The notes under the pieces are model-generated. The model worked only from the letters and a program-made list of their open reading frames with translations. It was not told the DNA's origin and ran no database searches. From Marinimicrobium agarilyticum DSM 16975 (GTDB lineage Bacteria > Pseudomonadota > Gammaproteobacteria > Pseudomonadales > Cellvibrionaceae), in NCBI RefSeq assembly GCF_000423345.1, contig NZ_AUHU01000004.1, forward strand, positions 310,001-374,000: a DNA stretch of 64,000 nt, given 5' to 3'. Shown here in pieces: positions 49,549 through 58,554 of this stretch (its first letter is position 1; every line of letters begins with the position of its first letter). Made by a program: the position numbers and the translations under genes.

Positions 49549-52500
49549 ATGAACTCAATCACTGATCGACAAGCCGGGACGAGTGGTGCGCTTTGGCTGC
49601 TTGTCGCCTTGCTAACCGTTCTGGCGTCTCCTGCTTGGTCCGCTGCCTGCGACGCCGTATTTACCAACGGTGCTCAAAGCCATAGCGCCTCAGGCTCCAT
49701 TACCGCTGGCTACCAGCCTTCCATCTCCGGTGGCAGCAATGTCCTTTCCACTCCTGTTCTGAGTCAACAGAGTCCGCCGGGCCAGGCTTCCTGTAGTGGT
49801 AGCGTATGTCAGGCGTTGGGAACTCCTAGCGCTCTCGGCTCGGTAACGGTGCTCGCCGGAACGGGCGGTGATGGTGCGGTGGTGGTAGATAGTAATACCA
49901 ATATACTCGAGGGGGACTATACAAGCATTACCGTCAACCAAGATGAGCGCGCCACATTCAATACGGAGAATGGAACTTATTATGCCCAAAGCTTGACGAC
50001 CCAGTATCAATCGGAAGTTCGTTTTCGAGCAGGAGATTATTGGGTTGACGGGGATGTGACCTTCGGACAGGAAACTCAAATTGACCGTCAGGGCGGGGGT
50101 TCTGATCCGGTGCGTCTGTTTGTCAGCGGGGACGTTACGATCGGCTATGAAGCTTTCACGTCTGACTTTGAGGCGGGTGAGCTACTTATTTATGCGTCGG
50201 GAGATGTGTCGATCGAACAGAATGCGGTGTTAACGGCGTTCATTTATGCCTCGGGTTCTGTCGCTGTCGGTTATGGTGCGCAAGTCACGGGCGCTGTGGC
50301 AGGCTCCACAGTAAGCCTCGCGCAATACTCCGAAATTCTCTATCCCAGTGGCGTATTGAACGACGTGGAGTTTGCCCCTTTGTGTGGTCCCGGCACCGAT
50401 AGCCCCGCGAGCATAGTGAGCTATTGGCGCATGGATGAAGCGCTCTGGGACGGAACTTCCGGCGAGGTGCTGGATGTCAGTGGCAACAGTAACCACGGCA
50501 CGGCCCAAAACGGAGCCTCAACGGCTTCAGCCGCGCCCGCCATTGATGGCGATCCGGGCACCTGTGGCTATGGGCAGCTTGATGGTGCTGATGATTACAT
50601 CAGTGTGCCCAACCTGTCGGATACTCTGACGCAGACCGCCAGCTTGGCGTTCTGGATTAAAACAGAGGACGTTGGTAGCAACAGTGTGTGGCTCTCGCCT
50701 GCGGTCACTGGAGTGGAAGAGAACGGGGGGGAGGACGATATTTTTTGGGGTTGGCTTAACCCTCAGGGACGAATCGGTTTGGCGGTGGGCAACGACAACA
50801 CGGCCGTCTCTTCGGAAGTGATCAGTGGTCAGGGCTGGAAGCACGTTGTTATTACCCGCAACCACGACTCCGGTGATTATCAAATATTTGTCGACGGTGC
50901 GTTGGACGTATCGGGCAACAGTCGTCCCGGGAGTATTGGCAATGGTTTCTCCAGCATCGGTCGAGTGGATAACGCCGGGGGGGGAGCGCCGGTGTATCTT
51001 CAAGCGGAGTTGGACGAAGTGCGGGTTTACGACGGCATTTTGACCGACACGGAAGTTGCTGCAATCTATGCCGATACCCACCCCTGCAGCAGCGTGATAT
51101 GCCCGGTCTCCACACCAGTGCCCGGATTGCTCGGGGAGTATTTCGAGAACGAAACCTTGAGCGGCGAGGCTGCGACCACACGGGTGGATGCGCCGGTGCA
51201 GTTCAGTTGGGAGAACAATGAGGGGCCTTCGGTTCTCGGCGGGCGTGCCAACGACTTTTCCATTCGCTGGGAGGGGCGGCTCTATGTGACGGAAACCGGA
51301 AACTACCGTTTCCGAACCTTATCGGACGATGGCGTGCGGCTTTGGGTTGACGGTCAGCGGGTGATCAACAATTGGGGTGATCATTCGGTGCAAACCAATA
51401 CCACCGGCCCGATCGAGCTGCAATCCGAGCAGGCCTACGACATTCGATTGGAATTTTATGAGAACGGTGGAAGAGCGCAAATCGAGCTGCTTTGGTCAAC
51501 GCCCTCGAACGGCAGTTATTTCCCGATTCCCGCTGGCGATGATGCGGGGACACTGCAGGGGCTCTACCACTGCCCGGGGAGCCAAGTGGCCAACTACCTT
51601 CTGGCTCACAGCGGAAGTGGGGTGACCTGCGAGGCGTTGCAGGTTGTTATCACCGCGGTCGATTCTGCCGGCAATGCAGTGGCGCCTCCAGCGGGAACGG
51701 AGATTGTCTTGGGGACGACGCCATCAACGGCCGAGATCCCCTGGGCGAATGGAGAAAACACCTATCAGTTCTCTGGCTTGGAGTCCACGGTTACCAAATA
51801 CCTTCAATGGGATGCCGAGGGCGAGGTCAGCTTGAGTGTTACCGATGGGACGATTCAAAACAGTTCGGGTCCAATCAATTTTAGCGATGTAGGGCTGTTG
51901 TTCTATGACAGTCTCGCTGACAGGAACGGCAGCATACCCACCCAGGTTGCGGGCTTGCAAGATCCCGCTCCGGTAATTAGAGCCGTTAAGGCCAGTGATG
52001 AAAAAGAGGGTGCCTGTATCGCCCGTCTGAGCGGACAGACCAGGTCAGTCGGTCTTGCCTTCGAGTGCCGGAACCCCGGGAGCTGCGTCACCGGGCAGGT
52101 CTTTGATGTTGGAGGAACGCCGATTGCGGCCAACAACATTGGGGAACCGGTAACCTATAGCGCTGTGGATTTACTGTTCGATAGTGAAGGATTTGCTTCC
52201 ATTCCTTTGACCTATTCGGATGTGGGGCAGGTTCGCTTATACGCCCAGCTCGCGCTCCCGGAGGAGCCTCCTCAGCCTGCCGAAACGCTGGTCGGCAGCA
52301 GTAATGAATTTGTGGTGAAGCCCCATAGTCTGAGGGTGGCCAGTGTGCAAACCCTGGCCGGTGCAGAAAGTCCCGGCACCGACAGTAGCGTTGATACCCA
52401 AGCCGACGACGACGCTTTTGTGGCCGCGGGTGAGCCATTCTCTGTCACTGTCGAGGCCCTGAACGCGCAGGACAATGTGACGCCCAACTTCGGAAACGAA

Positions 52501-53700
52501 AACTCACCGGAGAATGTCCGCCTGGAATTGACCACACTCAGTTATCCGACGGGTGGTGACTTGGGCTCTCTTGGAGGGGAAAGCAGCTTTAGTCCGGAGG
52601 GAGGTGGTTACTCCTCCAGCGATACGGTGACCTGGGACAATGTTGGGGCAATCATTGTCACGCCCAGGCTCTTGGGAGACGACTACCTCTCAGCGGGAGA
52701 CCTTTTCGAATTGACCGCGAGCAACCCCATTGGACGTTTTTACCCGTGGGAACATGCGGTTACCGGCAGCTCGAGCGAGGATACGTGCATTACAGGCGCG
52801 TTCAGTTACCTCCAGCAGAACGCGCTTGAGCTGGGCGTAACGTTGGAGGCACGCAATCGTGGAGGCAACAACGTCACAAATTACGATACCGATCTCGGCT
52901 ATCAGCAAGTGGCCGCGCCGGTATCGAGCGGCCATGTGGCTGAAAACGCCGATAGCGCCAATGGCGATGTGTTTGATGGAAGGGTGTTGGCCACCTTTGA
53001 AGGCAAGTGGACCAACGGTACCGGTCAGTTCGACACCAACACGGCCATGCTGGCGCGGACAGGCCAACCCGACGGCCCCTGGCCCTCCCTGCGCATCGGC
53101 CTGACCGCTTTGTCCGACCCCGACAACCGCCCGCTCACGGGCTATGACATGAACGCCAACACCACGGGAGACTGCACGGCTTCGGACAACTGCAACGCCG
53201 TAGCGCTGGGCGATACGCTCGAGTTTCGCTTCGGCCGGCTCACGCTCGAAGACGCCTTCGGTCCCGAAGTCGTCGATCTCGCAGCCCCGTTTTATATCGA
53301 ATACTGGGACGGAACCGAATTCATCCGCAATGCGGACGACAGTTGCACCCGGATTCCCCGCAGCGCCATCACCTACGAACCCACGGGCCCGCTCACCGAC
53401 GACGGCAACCGCACCGTCCCCATTGGCGGCGGCACCACCACCGGCAAATACAACAACCTCGACACCGTCGGTGTCAACATTAGCAACAGCTACAGCGACC
53501 AGACCTTCACCGCCCCGGGGGCAGGCAACACCGGCTCGTTCGATATCCTCGTAAACCTCACCGAGCGTCCCTGGCTAATATTCGACTGGAACCAGGACGG
53601 CGACCACAACAACGACATCAACATGCCCCCGGCCAACGTAGGCTTCGGCTCCTACCGGGGCCACGACAGAATCATCTACTGGAGAGAAGTGCTGGAATAG
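49549..53700 (+). CDS. mshQ: MshQ, giant MSHA-associated adhesin-like protein (LamG + PA14 + DUF6701-like)
   Basis: A 1383-residue exported protein. A signal peptide (about 14-32, ending SPAWSA) is followed by a repetitive beta-helix-like region (about 60-275, repeated YASGDVSIEQNAV / YASGSVAVGYGAQ). A LamG/concanavalin-type domain spans about 287-505 (YWRMDEALWDG, GADDYISVPN, QIFVDGALDVSG). A PA14 domain lies at about 522-665 (LLGEYFENETL, YRFRTLSDDGVRLWVDGQ). The C-terminal half (about 675-1383, with VTPRLLGDDYL and EFRFGRLTLEDAFGPE) is MshQ/DUF6701-like. The lectin- and carbohydrate-binding-type domains suggest adhesion to glycans. The last about 230 codons are markedly C-ending. Confidence 0.85.
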   Translation: MNSITDRQAGTSGALWLLVALLTVLASPAWSAACDAVFTNGAQSHSASGSITAGYQPSISGGSNVLSTPVLSQQSPPGQASCSGSVCQALGTPSALGSVTVLAGTGGDGAVVVDSNTNILEGDYTSITVNQDERATFNTENGTYYAQSLTTQYQSEVRFRAGDYWVDGDVTFGQETQIDRQGGGSDPVRLFVSGDVTIGYEAFTSDFEAGELLIYASGDVSIEQNAVLTAFIYASGSVAVGYGAQVTGAVAGSTVSLAQYSEILYPSGVLNDVEFAPLCGPGTDSPASIVSYWRMDEALWDGTSGEVLDVSGNSNHGTAQNGASTASAAPAIDGDPGTCGYGQLDGADDYISVPNLSDTLTQTASLAFWIKTEDVGSNSVWLSPAVTGVEENGGEDDIFWGWLNPQGRIGLAVGNDNTAVSSEVISGQGWKHVVITRNHDSGDYQIFVDGALDVSGNSRPGSIGNGFSSIGRVDNAGGGAPVYLQAELDEVRVYDGILTDTEVAAIYADTHPCSSVICPVSTPVPGLLGEYFENETLSGEAATTRVDAPVQFSWENNEGPSVLGGRANDFSIRWEGRLYVTETGNYRFRTLSDDGVRLWVDGQRVINNWGDHSVQTNTTGPIELQSEQAYDIRLEFYENGGRAQIELLWSTPSNGSYFPIPAGDDAGTLQGLYHCPGSQVANYLLAHSGSGVTCEALQVVITAVDSAGNAVAPPAGTEIVLGTTPSTAEIPWANGENTYQFSGLESTVTKYLQWDAEGEVSLSVTDGTIQNSSGPINFSDVGLLFYDSLADRNGSIPTQVAGLQDPAPVIRAVKASDEKEGACIARLSGQTRSVGLAFECRNPGSCVTGQVFDVGGTPIAANNIGEPVTYSAVDLLFDSEGFASIPLTYSDVGQVRLYAQLALPEEPPQPAETLVGSSNEFVVKPHSLRVASVQTLAGAESPGTDSSVDTQADDDAFVAAGEPFSVTVEALNAQDNVTPNFGNENSPENVRLELTTLSYPTGGDLGSLGGESSFSPEGGGYSSSDTVTWDNVGAIIVTPRLLGDDYLSAGDLFELTASNPIGRFYPWEHAVTGSSSEDTCITGAFSYLQQNALELGVTLEARNRGGNNVTNYDTDLGYQQVAAPVSSGHVAENADSANGDVFDGRVLATFEGKWTNGTGQFDTNTAMLARTGQPDGPWPSLRIGLTALSDPDNRPLTGYDMNANTTGDCTASDNCNAVALGDTLEFRFGRLTLEDAFGPEVVDLAAPFYIEYWDGTEFIRNADDSCTRIPRSAITYEPTGPLTDDGNRTVPIGGGTTTGKYNNLDTVGVNISNSYSDQTFTAPGAGNTGSFDILVNLTERPWLIFDWNQDGDHNNDINMPPANVGFGSYRGHDRIIYWREVLE

Positions 53701-53736
53701 AAAGAAACAAAAACGTGATGCTTCCAAAGAAGCTGC

Positions 53737-53835
53737 GGGAGTGGGTGCCCCCTTCTCAAACCCTCTCTTCAGGGATGAAGAGAGGGAGCTACAGGGATGT
53801 ATGCATCGCGTTTTGAGAAGGGTCGCCCCACTCCC
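53737..53835. repeat. Type-B compound hairpin repeat, copy 2
   Basis: Outer arms (53737-53760 and 53812-53835) pair at 20 of 24 positions and share the inner CTTCTCAAA/TTTGAGAAG with copy 1. The inner hairpin CCCTCTCTTC / GAAGAGAGGG (53761-53770 with 53777-53786) is perfect. Compared with copy 1 (CCCTCACTTC/GAAGTGAGGG) an A-T pair has become T-A, a compensatory change. It lies between the convergent mshQ and gcvR-like genes. Confidence 0.85.
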
Positions 53836-53868
53836 TTCGCTGGAATTTCTGGAGGGATATACACCCAA

Positions 53869-54393
53869 CTACTCCCCATCCTCCTCCAACCGAATATCCA
53901 CCGCCAGCTCATCGGCAATCGAATCCATCTCATCGTACAACTCATCCATATTCACCGACTCAGGCACCTCAATGACCCCATTGGCCTGAAACATCGGCTC
54001 CCCGGACCAGGGCATGCTCGAATAATCCGTCTCAAGCTCCCCCATATTGATCTGCCGCTCGGCAAACGCCTGAGCGATCTCATACACAATCCCCGAACGG
54101 TCCGGACCGGCCACCGTAAAACGAAAGGCGCGAAATGCCGGCCGCTCCGCCGCCTCGGCGGCCTCCACCACAATCTTCAGGCCCTGGCCGCCGAGTGCCT
54201 CCAGCGCGCGAGTTAACGATTCGCGCTGCGCCTCGGGCACCGCAACCTGTACAATACCGGCAAACTTACCGGCCAGATGCGACAGGCGGCTTTCCAGCCA
54301 GTTACCCTCATGTTTCTGGATAATCTGCGCCAGCCGCTCCACAATACCGGGTTTGTCGTCGCTGATGAGCGTCAGAATCAAATAGTGTTGCAT
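53869..54393 (-). CDS. gcvR: Glycine cleavage system repressor-like protein (two ACT domains)
   Basis: A 174-residue protein composed of two ACT domains: HYLILTLISDDKPGIVERLAQIIQKHEGNWLESRLSHLAGKFAG (about 3-46) and FRFTVAGPDRSGIVYEIAQAFAERQINMGELET (about 92-124). This matches GcvR and related ACT-ACT regulators, which repress the gcv operon by binding GcvA when glycine is low. ATG 54393 is chosen; the frame is open 29 codons upstream without family similarity. Whether a GcvA partner exists cannot be seen here. Confidence 0.82.
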   Translation of the reverse strand: MQHYLILTLISDDKPGIVERLAQIIQKHEGNWLESRLSHLAGKFAGIVQVAVPEAQRESLTRALEALGGQGLKIVVEAAEAAERPAFRAFRFTVAGPDRSGIVYEIAQAFAERQINMGELETDYSSMPWSGEPMFQANGVIEVPESVNMDELYDEMDSIADELAVDIRLEEDGE

Positions 54394-54496
54394 TGTTATC
54401 ATCCATTTCAGACGTGTTATGTCGCTATTGTGGCCCAAGCCCTGGCAAAAGCAAACACCCACGGATTCAAGCACCGACAACCGTCAAAGAGAAACC

Positions 54497-54727
54497 ATGA
54501 TTATTCCCCACGAGCAACTCTCCGACTCCGCCCTGCGGGGCCTGATGGAAGAATTTATCACCCGCGAGGGCACCGACTACGGTTGGGTAGAAACCAGCCT
54601 GGAGCGAATGGTCGAGCAGGTGCGCGGCCAGATCGAGCGCGGCGATGTGGTCATCGTGTTTGACCCCGCCACCGAGTCCGTCAGCCTGTTGACCAAACGC
54701 GAGGCTCGGGAACTCGGCAATGATTGA
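54497..54727 (+). CDS. yheU: YheU family protein
   Basis: A 76-residue protein starting MIIPHEQLSDSALRGLMEEFITREGTDYG, then VVIVFDPATESVSLLTKREA, the full YheU (DUF1440-type small protein) pattern. The function is unknown. ATG 54497 after AAGAGA is preferred over the open frame upstream. It overlaps the next gene by 8 bp and in many gammaproteobacteria it neighbours a hydrolase, as here. Confidence 0.88.
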   Translation: MIIPHEQLSDSALRGLMEEFITREGTDYGWVETSLERMVEQVRGQIERGDVVIVFDPATESVSLLTKREARELGND

Positions 54728-55352
54728 ATGGCTGAAAAATACTCCGGCGCAACCCGTCGCGCGACTGTTGCTCGCCCACGGCGCCGGCGCGCCTATGGAT
54801 AGCGATTTTATGAACGCTATGGCAGAAGGGCTGTGTGAGCGGAATATCGACGTCTGGCGTTTTGAGTTTCCCTACATGGCCGAGCGCCGCCGGACGGGCA
54901 AAAAACGGCCACCGGATCGCCAACCCGTTCTCCTGGAGTGTTGGCAAACCGCCATCGACGAAGCACAGGGAGAACGGCCTCTGCTGATCGGCGGAAAGTC
55001 CATGGGCGGGCGGATGGCCAGCCTGGCGTCGCAGGCGCCGGCCGTCACCGGTCTGGTCTGCCTGGGGTATCCCTTCCATTCGCCGGGCAAACCGGAGAAG
55101 ACCCGGCTTGAACCGCTCCAGAACCTCACCGTGCCAGCGCTGGTGGTGCAGGGCACCCGTGACCCTCTGGGCCGAAAAGAGGAGGTGGCTGACTACGACC
55201 TGCCCCCCGCGCTCGACTGGCTCTGGCTGGAAGATGGCGATCACGACTTTAAACCCCGGGTGAAATCCGGCTATCGACAGATCGACCACTGGCAAAGCAG
55301 CATCGATGAAGTGGGACGATGGATCCATACAATTGTGGGAGAAAAAGAATGA
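54720..55352 (+). CDS. Alpha/beta hydrolase (KANL3/Tex30-like, COG3571)
   Basis: A 210-residue small alpha/beta hydrolase. RLLLAHGAGAPMDS holds the oxyanion loop, GGKSMGGRMAS carries the nucleophilic Ser, and GTRDPLG and DGDHDFKP hold the expected Asp and His. These sequences are typical of COG3571 (dienelactone-hydrolase-like) proteins. The substrate is unknown. It is the middle gene of a yheU-hydrolase-rlmM operon with 8- and 4-bp overlaps. Confidence 0.85.
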   Translation: MIEWLKNTPAQPVARLLLAHGAGAPMDSDFMNAMAEGLCERNIDVWRFEFPYMAERRRTGKKRPPDRQPVLLECWQTAIDEAQGERPLLIGGKSMGGRMASLASQAPAVTGLVCLGYPFHSPGKPEKTRLEPLQNLTVPALVVQGTRDPLGRKEEVADYDLPPALDWLWLEDGDHDFKPRVKSGYRQIDHWQSSIDEVGRWIHTIVGEKE

Positions 55353-56404
55353 ATCATCTGTTTTTGCACTGTCGCCCCGGGTTCGAGAAAGAATGCGCCG
55401 CGGAAATCCAGGAGCTTGCCACCGCGGCCGGCGTGTATGGCTTTGTCAAAGCCAAGGCCAATCAGGCTTACGTGACCTATGTGACCCACGAACCCAAAGG
55501 CGCACTGGATCTCGTTCAGCGGCTGTACTTTATGGATCTGATCTTTACTCGCCAGTGGTTCGTTACCGGGCCGCCCCGGAGCGATCTGCCCCCCGAGAAC
55601 CGGGTGGGGCCGCTGATGGACCTGGCCCGGGAGCTGCCGGCCTCGCGCTCCCTGGTGATTGAAACCCTGGATACCAACGAGGGGAAGGAGTTGTCCACTC
55701 TCGGGAAAAAGCTGACACCGCCGCTTCTGTCCGCGTTAAAAAAAGAACAGCTTATCGACCCCTCCAGCCAGTGGCAGCTGCATTTGATGCTGCTCTCCGG
55801 GCAATGCATGTACCTGGGGGTCAGCCCAGTGAACAACCGGGCGGCGTGGCCGATGGGGATCCCTCGCTTGCGCCAGCCCAGAGGGGCCCCGAGCCGGGCG
55901 ACGTTAAAATTGGAGGAAGCCTGGCACCACTTTGTGCCGGCCCACGAGTGGGAAACCCGTCTGGGCGGCGGCCAGAAGGCGGTCGACCTGGGCGCGGCGC
56001 CGGGTGGCTGGACCTGGCAGCTTGTGCAGCGCGGCATGTTTGTCGAGGCCGTGGACAACGGCCCCATGGCGGAAGAGCTGATGGAGTCGGGGCAGGTCAC
56101 TCACTGTCGGGAAGACGGCTTCACCTTTGAACCCAAGAAGCCGGTAGACTGGCTCGTGTGTGACATTGCCGATAAACCGGCGCGGGTGGCTAACCTGATT
56201 GCAACCTGGGCCAGCCGCGGCTGGTGCCGGGAAGCGGTGTTCAACCTCAAGCTGCCGATGAAACAGCGTTATGCCGAGGTGGTGAGGTTGCGCGAGCGAA
56301 TCGAACAAACCTGCGAAGAGGCGGGGTTGAGTGTCGAGCTGGCATTCAAACAGCTTTACCACGATCGCGAAGAGGTGACAGGCCACCTCGTGCGCGTGCG
56401 TTAG
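55349..56404 (+). CDS. rlmM: 23S rRNA C2498 2'-O-methyltransferase RlmM
   Basis: RlmM (YgdE) methylates C2498 in the peptidyl-transferase centre. The 351-residue protein has an N-terminal THUMP-like domain (HCRPGFEKECAAEIQEL, YVTYVTHEPKGALDL) and a C-terminal Rossmann methyltransferase with AVDLGAAPGGWTWQLVQ (SAM motif), WLVCDIADKP and FNLKLPMKQRYAEV (catalytic Lys). ATG 55349 gives a 4-bp ATGA overlap with the hydrolase gene and the correct family start. Confidence 0.96.
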   Translation: MNHLFLHCRPGFEKECAAEIQELATAAGVYGFVKAKANQAYVTYVTHEPKGALDLVQRLYFMDLIFTRQWFVTGPPRSDLPPENRVGPLMDLARELPASRSLVIETLDTNEGKELSTLGKKLTPPLLSALKKEQLIDPSSQWQLHLMLLSGQCMYLGVSPVNNRAAWPMGIPRLRQPRGAPSRATLKLEEAWHHFVPAHEWETRLGGGQKAVDLGAAPGGWTWQLVQRGMFVEAVDNGPMAEELMESGQVTHCREDGFTFEPKKPVDWLVCDIADKPARVANLIATWASRGWCREAVFNLKLPMKQRYAEVVRLRERIEQTCEEAGLSVELAFKQLYHDREEVTGHLVRVR

Positions 56405-56427
56405 CCCCGTGCTTTGCCCGCTGGGGC

Positions 56428-56721
56428 TTACTCGACCGGGTTTTTGTCCAGCAGTGTAATCTTCTCAAAATCCGCCAGGGTGGGGTTGAGCTGATTCATG
56501 ACCTCGTAGCGAGCATCGCTGTAATACCAGCGCTTCCAGTCATGCAGCGAGCGCCACTTGGATAAAAGATAGTGGTGGTTGGGGCGCTGCAGGTCGCGAA
56601 GCGTTTCCCCCGTGAGAAACCCCTCGGCTTCGTAAGCCGACTTCAGGGCTTTGCGAGCGGCGATTTCGTAAGTGCTTTCCATCCCATCGGCGATGCGGCG
56701 TTCAACGAGCACGTAGATCAT
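56428..56721 (-). CDS. Antibiotic biosynthesis monooxygenase (ABM) domain protein
   Basis: A 97-residue single ABM-fold protein starting MIYVLVERRIADGMESTYEIAARKALKSAY, with GFLTGETLRDLQRPNHHYLLSKWRSLHDWKRWYYSDAR, the dimeric alpha/beta barrel pattern. Such proteins include quinol monooxygenases and enzymes of heme or small-molecule turnover. No catalytic specificity can be read. It is convergent with rlmM. Confidence 0.8.
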   Translation of the reverse strand: MIYVLVERRIADGMESTYEIAARKALKSAYEAEGFLTGETLRDLQRPNHHYLLSKWRSLHDWKRWYYSDARYEVMNQLNPTLADFEKITLLDKNPVE

Positions 56722-56792
56722 GAAGCGTTCCGGTTGTAATGACTGTCATACTCAAGCAGAAGAGCCATTTTAGCGTTGATTGTCCAGCGCGT

Positions 56793-57176
56793 CTAATGCC
56801 ACTGTCGGGGCGGGCTATCATTGCGCTGCAGTATCCACTCCGCGAGTGCGACCCACTCGTCCAACAACTCGTGCAGCAAGGCCACCCGTTCCGGGTGTCG
56901 GTCCGGTGTGTTGATCGCCCGCTGGCCCAGCGCGGTGAGGGCTGCGAGGATTTCGCCCACGGTCTGGGCGTGTAGACTGGCCAGCAGGGCACAATTCATA
57001 GGCGGCGCTTCGCTGGCTTTGCTCGCCGGAGGCGGGGGTTCGTGACTCAGCTCTTCCAGGGCATGCTGTATGGCGGAGGCCAGGTTCGGGTTATCATGGC
57101 GCAACAAGTGGGAAGTAATGACCAACGCCGTCGGGGTAAGGGCGGCGTGGGTATGGGACCGACTGGGCGACGACAT
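56793..57176 (-). CDS. Hypothetical protein, 127 residues
   Basis: The protein is Ala/Leu/His-rich with a Pro-rich stretch (ELSHEPPPPASKASEAPP) between two helical halves; the second half (SLHAQTVGEILAALTALGQRAINTPDR) looks structured. There is no signal peptide or membrane helix. I do not recognise it. The ribosome site is only GGGG-like. Codon use is consistent with a real gene, but existence is less certain than for its neighbours. It is divergent from the TusA-like gene. Confidence 0.5.
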   Translation of the reverse strand: MSSPSRSHTHAALTPTALVITSHLLRHDNPNLASAIQHALEELSHEPPPPASKASEAPPMNCALLASLHAQTVGEILAALTALGQRAINTPDRHPERVALLHELLDEWVALAEWILQRNDSPPRQWH

Positions 57177-57322
57177 AGGGTAACCCCTGTAAATAACGAC
57201 CGTTCAGCGCTCCTGCCATAAGACGTCCCTATTAACAGTCTAGCAATGGGTGACGGCTTTTACCGGCGATTACTTCAGAATATTTTTGTGGGCTATGCCC
57301 GAAAAGAGTGAGAGTCAAGCGG

Positions 57323-57577
57323 ATGTCAGAGTCTGAAGCGACGCCCTGGAAGATCGGCAAACAACTGGATGCGCGCGGCCTGGTTTGCCCGGAGCCCGTC
57401 ATGCTTCTGCACCGGGCGGTGCGTGAGGTTGCAGCGGGAGAGGTGATTGAAATGCTGGCCACAGACCCGTCGACCACGCGGGATGTCCCCAAGTTTTGCC
57501 AGTTCCTCGGACATGAATTGGTGGAAGAGCGCCGAGAGAAGGATGAGTATCACTACTACATCCGCAAAAGTGAGTAG
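57323..57577 (+). CDS. tusA: TusA-like sulfur carrier protein
   Basis: An 84-residue SirA/TusA-family protein with LDARGLVCPEPVMLL near the N-terminus; the CPEP motif supplies the cysteine that carries sulfur as persulfide for tRNA thiolation and other pathways. A C-terminal FCQFLGHELVEE and charged tail complete the fold. ATG 57323 is chosen (MSESEATPW). Both TusA and paralogues such as YeeD share this motif, so the exact sub-family is not certain. Confidence 0.9.
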   Translation: MSESEATPWKIGKQLDARGLVCPEPVMLLHRAVREVAAGEVIEMLATDPSTTRDVPKFCQFLGHELVEERREKDEYHYYIRKSE

Positions 57578-57649
57578 GCTGGGGAGTAGAGCGAACATTC
57601 AGCGCCCGCCGGGCGGGCGCCGAAAGCGGTTGAGTGGGTACCGCAGGCT

Positions 57650-58348
57650 CTAGTAGCCGTCCACCAGCAGCGAGATGGCGGCCAGCGCTTCAGGGTCTTC
57701 CGCCTTGATCTTGTTGGCAATCTGATGCTGGAAGAAGTAACGGAACTGATCGCTCTTTTGCGCCGAGTAGAGGCACTCATCGCCCGGCAACACGGGTGTG
57801 CTGACGATTTTGTTCATATCCGTCAGCATGCCGAACACACTGCCATCGTGCAGTAAGCGCCAACTGATCACCTCAACGAGATGCAGTTTGTTGGACTCTT
57901 CGGTGGCCAGCACGGCGTGGGTTCCGATGGTGTCGGGAAGCTCCTGCACCACATCGTCCTCGTTCTCGCACTGAAGCTCGTAATATTCCGCGGCCGTCTC
58001 CAGCTCGATCACTTTGTGCATGGGGGCATCAAAGAAGACTTCATCGATGCCGGGGTCGTAGTAACCTTCCCACTGGCCATTGAGCGGGTCGCAGATATCG
58101 GGGCAGGCCACAATATCGTTGAGCCAGGGCACCAGGCCCACTACCTCGCCGTTGGCTCGCAGGCCCCAGCAAAGCACTTTCAGGCTGAACAGGCGATCGT
58201 CGCTGGTATCGTTGGAATACAGCATTTCCAGACCGTCCAGCTCGGGTGCCAGTCGGACAAAGCGCTGATCATGCAGCTCGGAGAGAGATTTTCCCGTGAA
58301 GAGATCGACCACATTGTCCTTGTTGTGGCTTGACTGTGAGGTCTTCAT
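57650..58348 (-). CDS. Hypothetical acidic protein, 232 residues
   Basis: A soluble, strongly acidic protein (MKTSQSSHNKDNVVDLFTGKSLSELHDQRFVRLAPELDGLEMLYSNDTSDDRLFSLKV...) with a repeated WGL/W-L pattern: LKVLCWGLRANGEVVGLVPWLNDIV and EVISWRLLHDGSVFGMLTDMNKIV look like two related halves. A strong AGGAGG-type ribosome site precedes ATG 58348. There is no signal peptide or known motif. It is on the opposite strand to tusA and epmC. I do not recognise the family; two tandem copies of one small domain is a plausible reading. Confidence 0.7.
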   Translation of the reverse strand: MKTSQSSHNKDNVVDLFTGKSLSELHDQRFVRLAPELDGLEMLYSNDTSDDRLFSLKVLCWGLRANGEVVGLVPWLNDIVACPDICDPLNGQWEGYYDPGIDEVFFDAPMHKVIELETAAEYYELQCENEDDVVQELPDTIGTHAVLATEESNKLHLVEVISWRLLHDGSVFGMLTDMNKIVSTPVLPGDECLYSAQKSDQFRYFFQHQIANKIKAEDPEALAAISLLVDGY

Positions 58349-58554
58349 AATACACCTCCTGGCTGAGGCTGGGGCTAACGACGCTAGCCCAGGAGACACG
58401 GATGAGGTGCGTGGGGTTCCCGTAACGCCGGACGCACAAACTACACCGCCATCTGTTTCTAAAGTATAGGTTATAAGAGAAAAGCACAACACCTAGTATT
58501 AAAAATCTTTACACACACCATTACCGGTGCGGGGGTGTGGCCTTGAGGAGTGGC

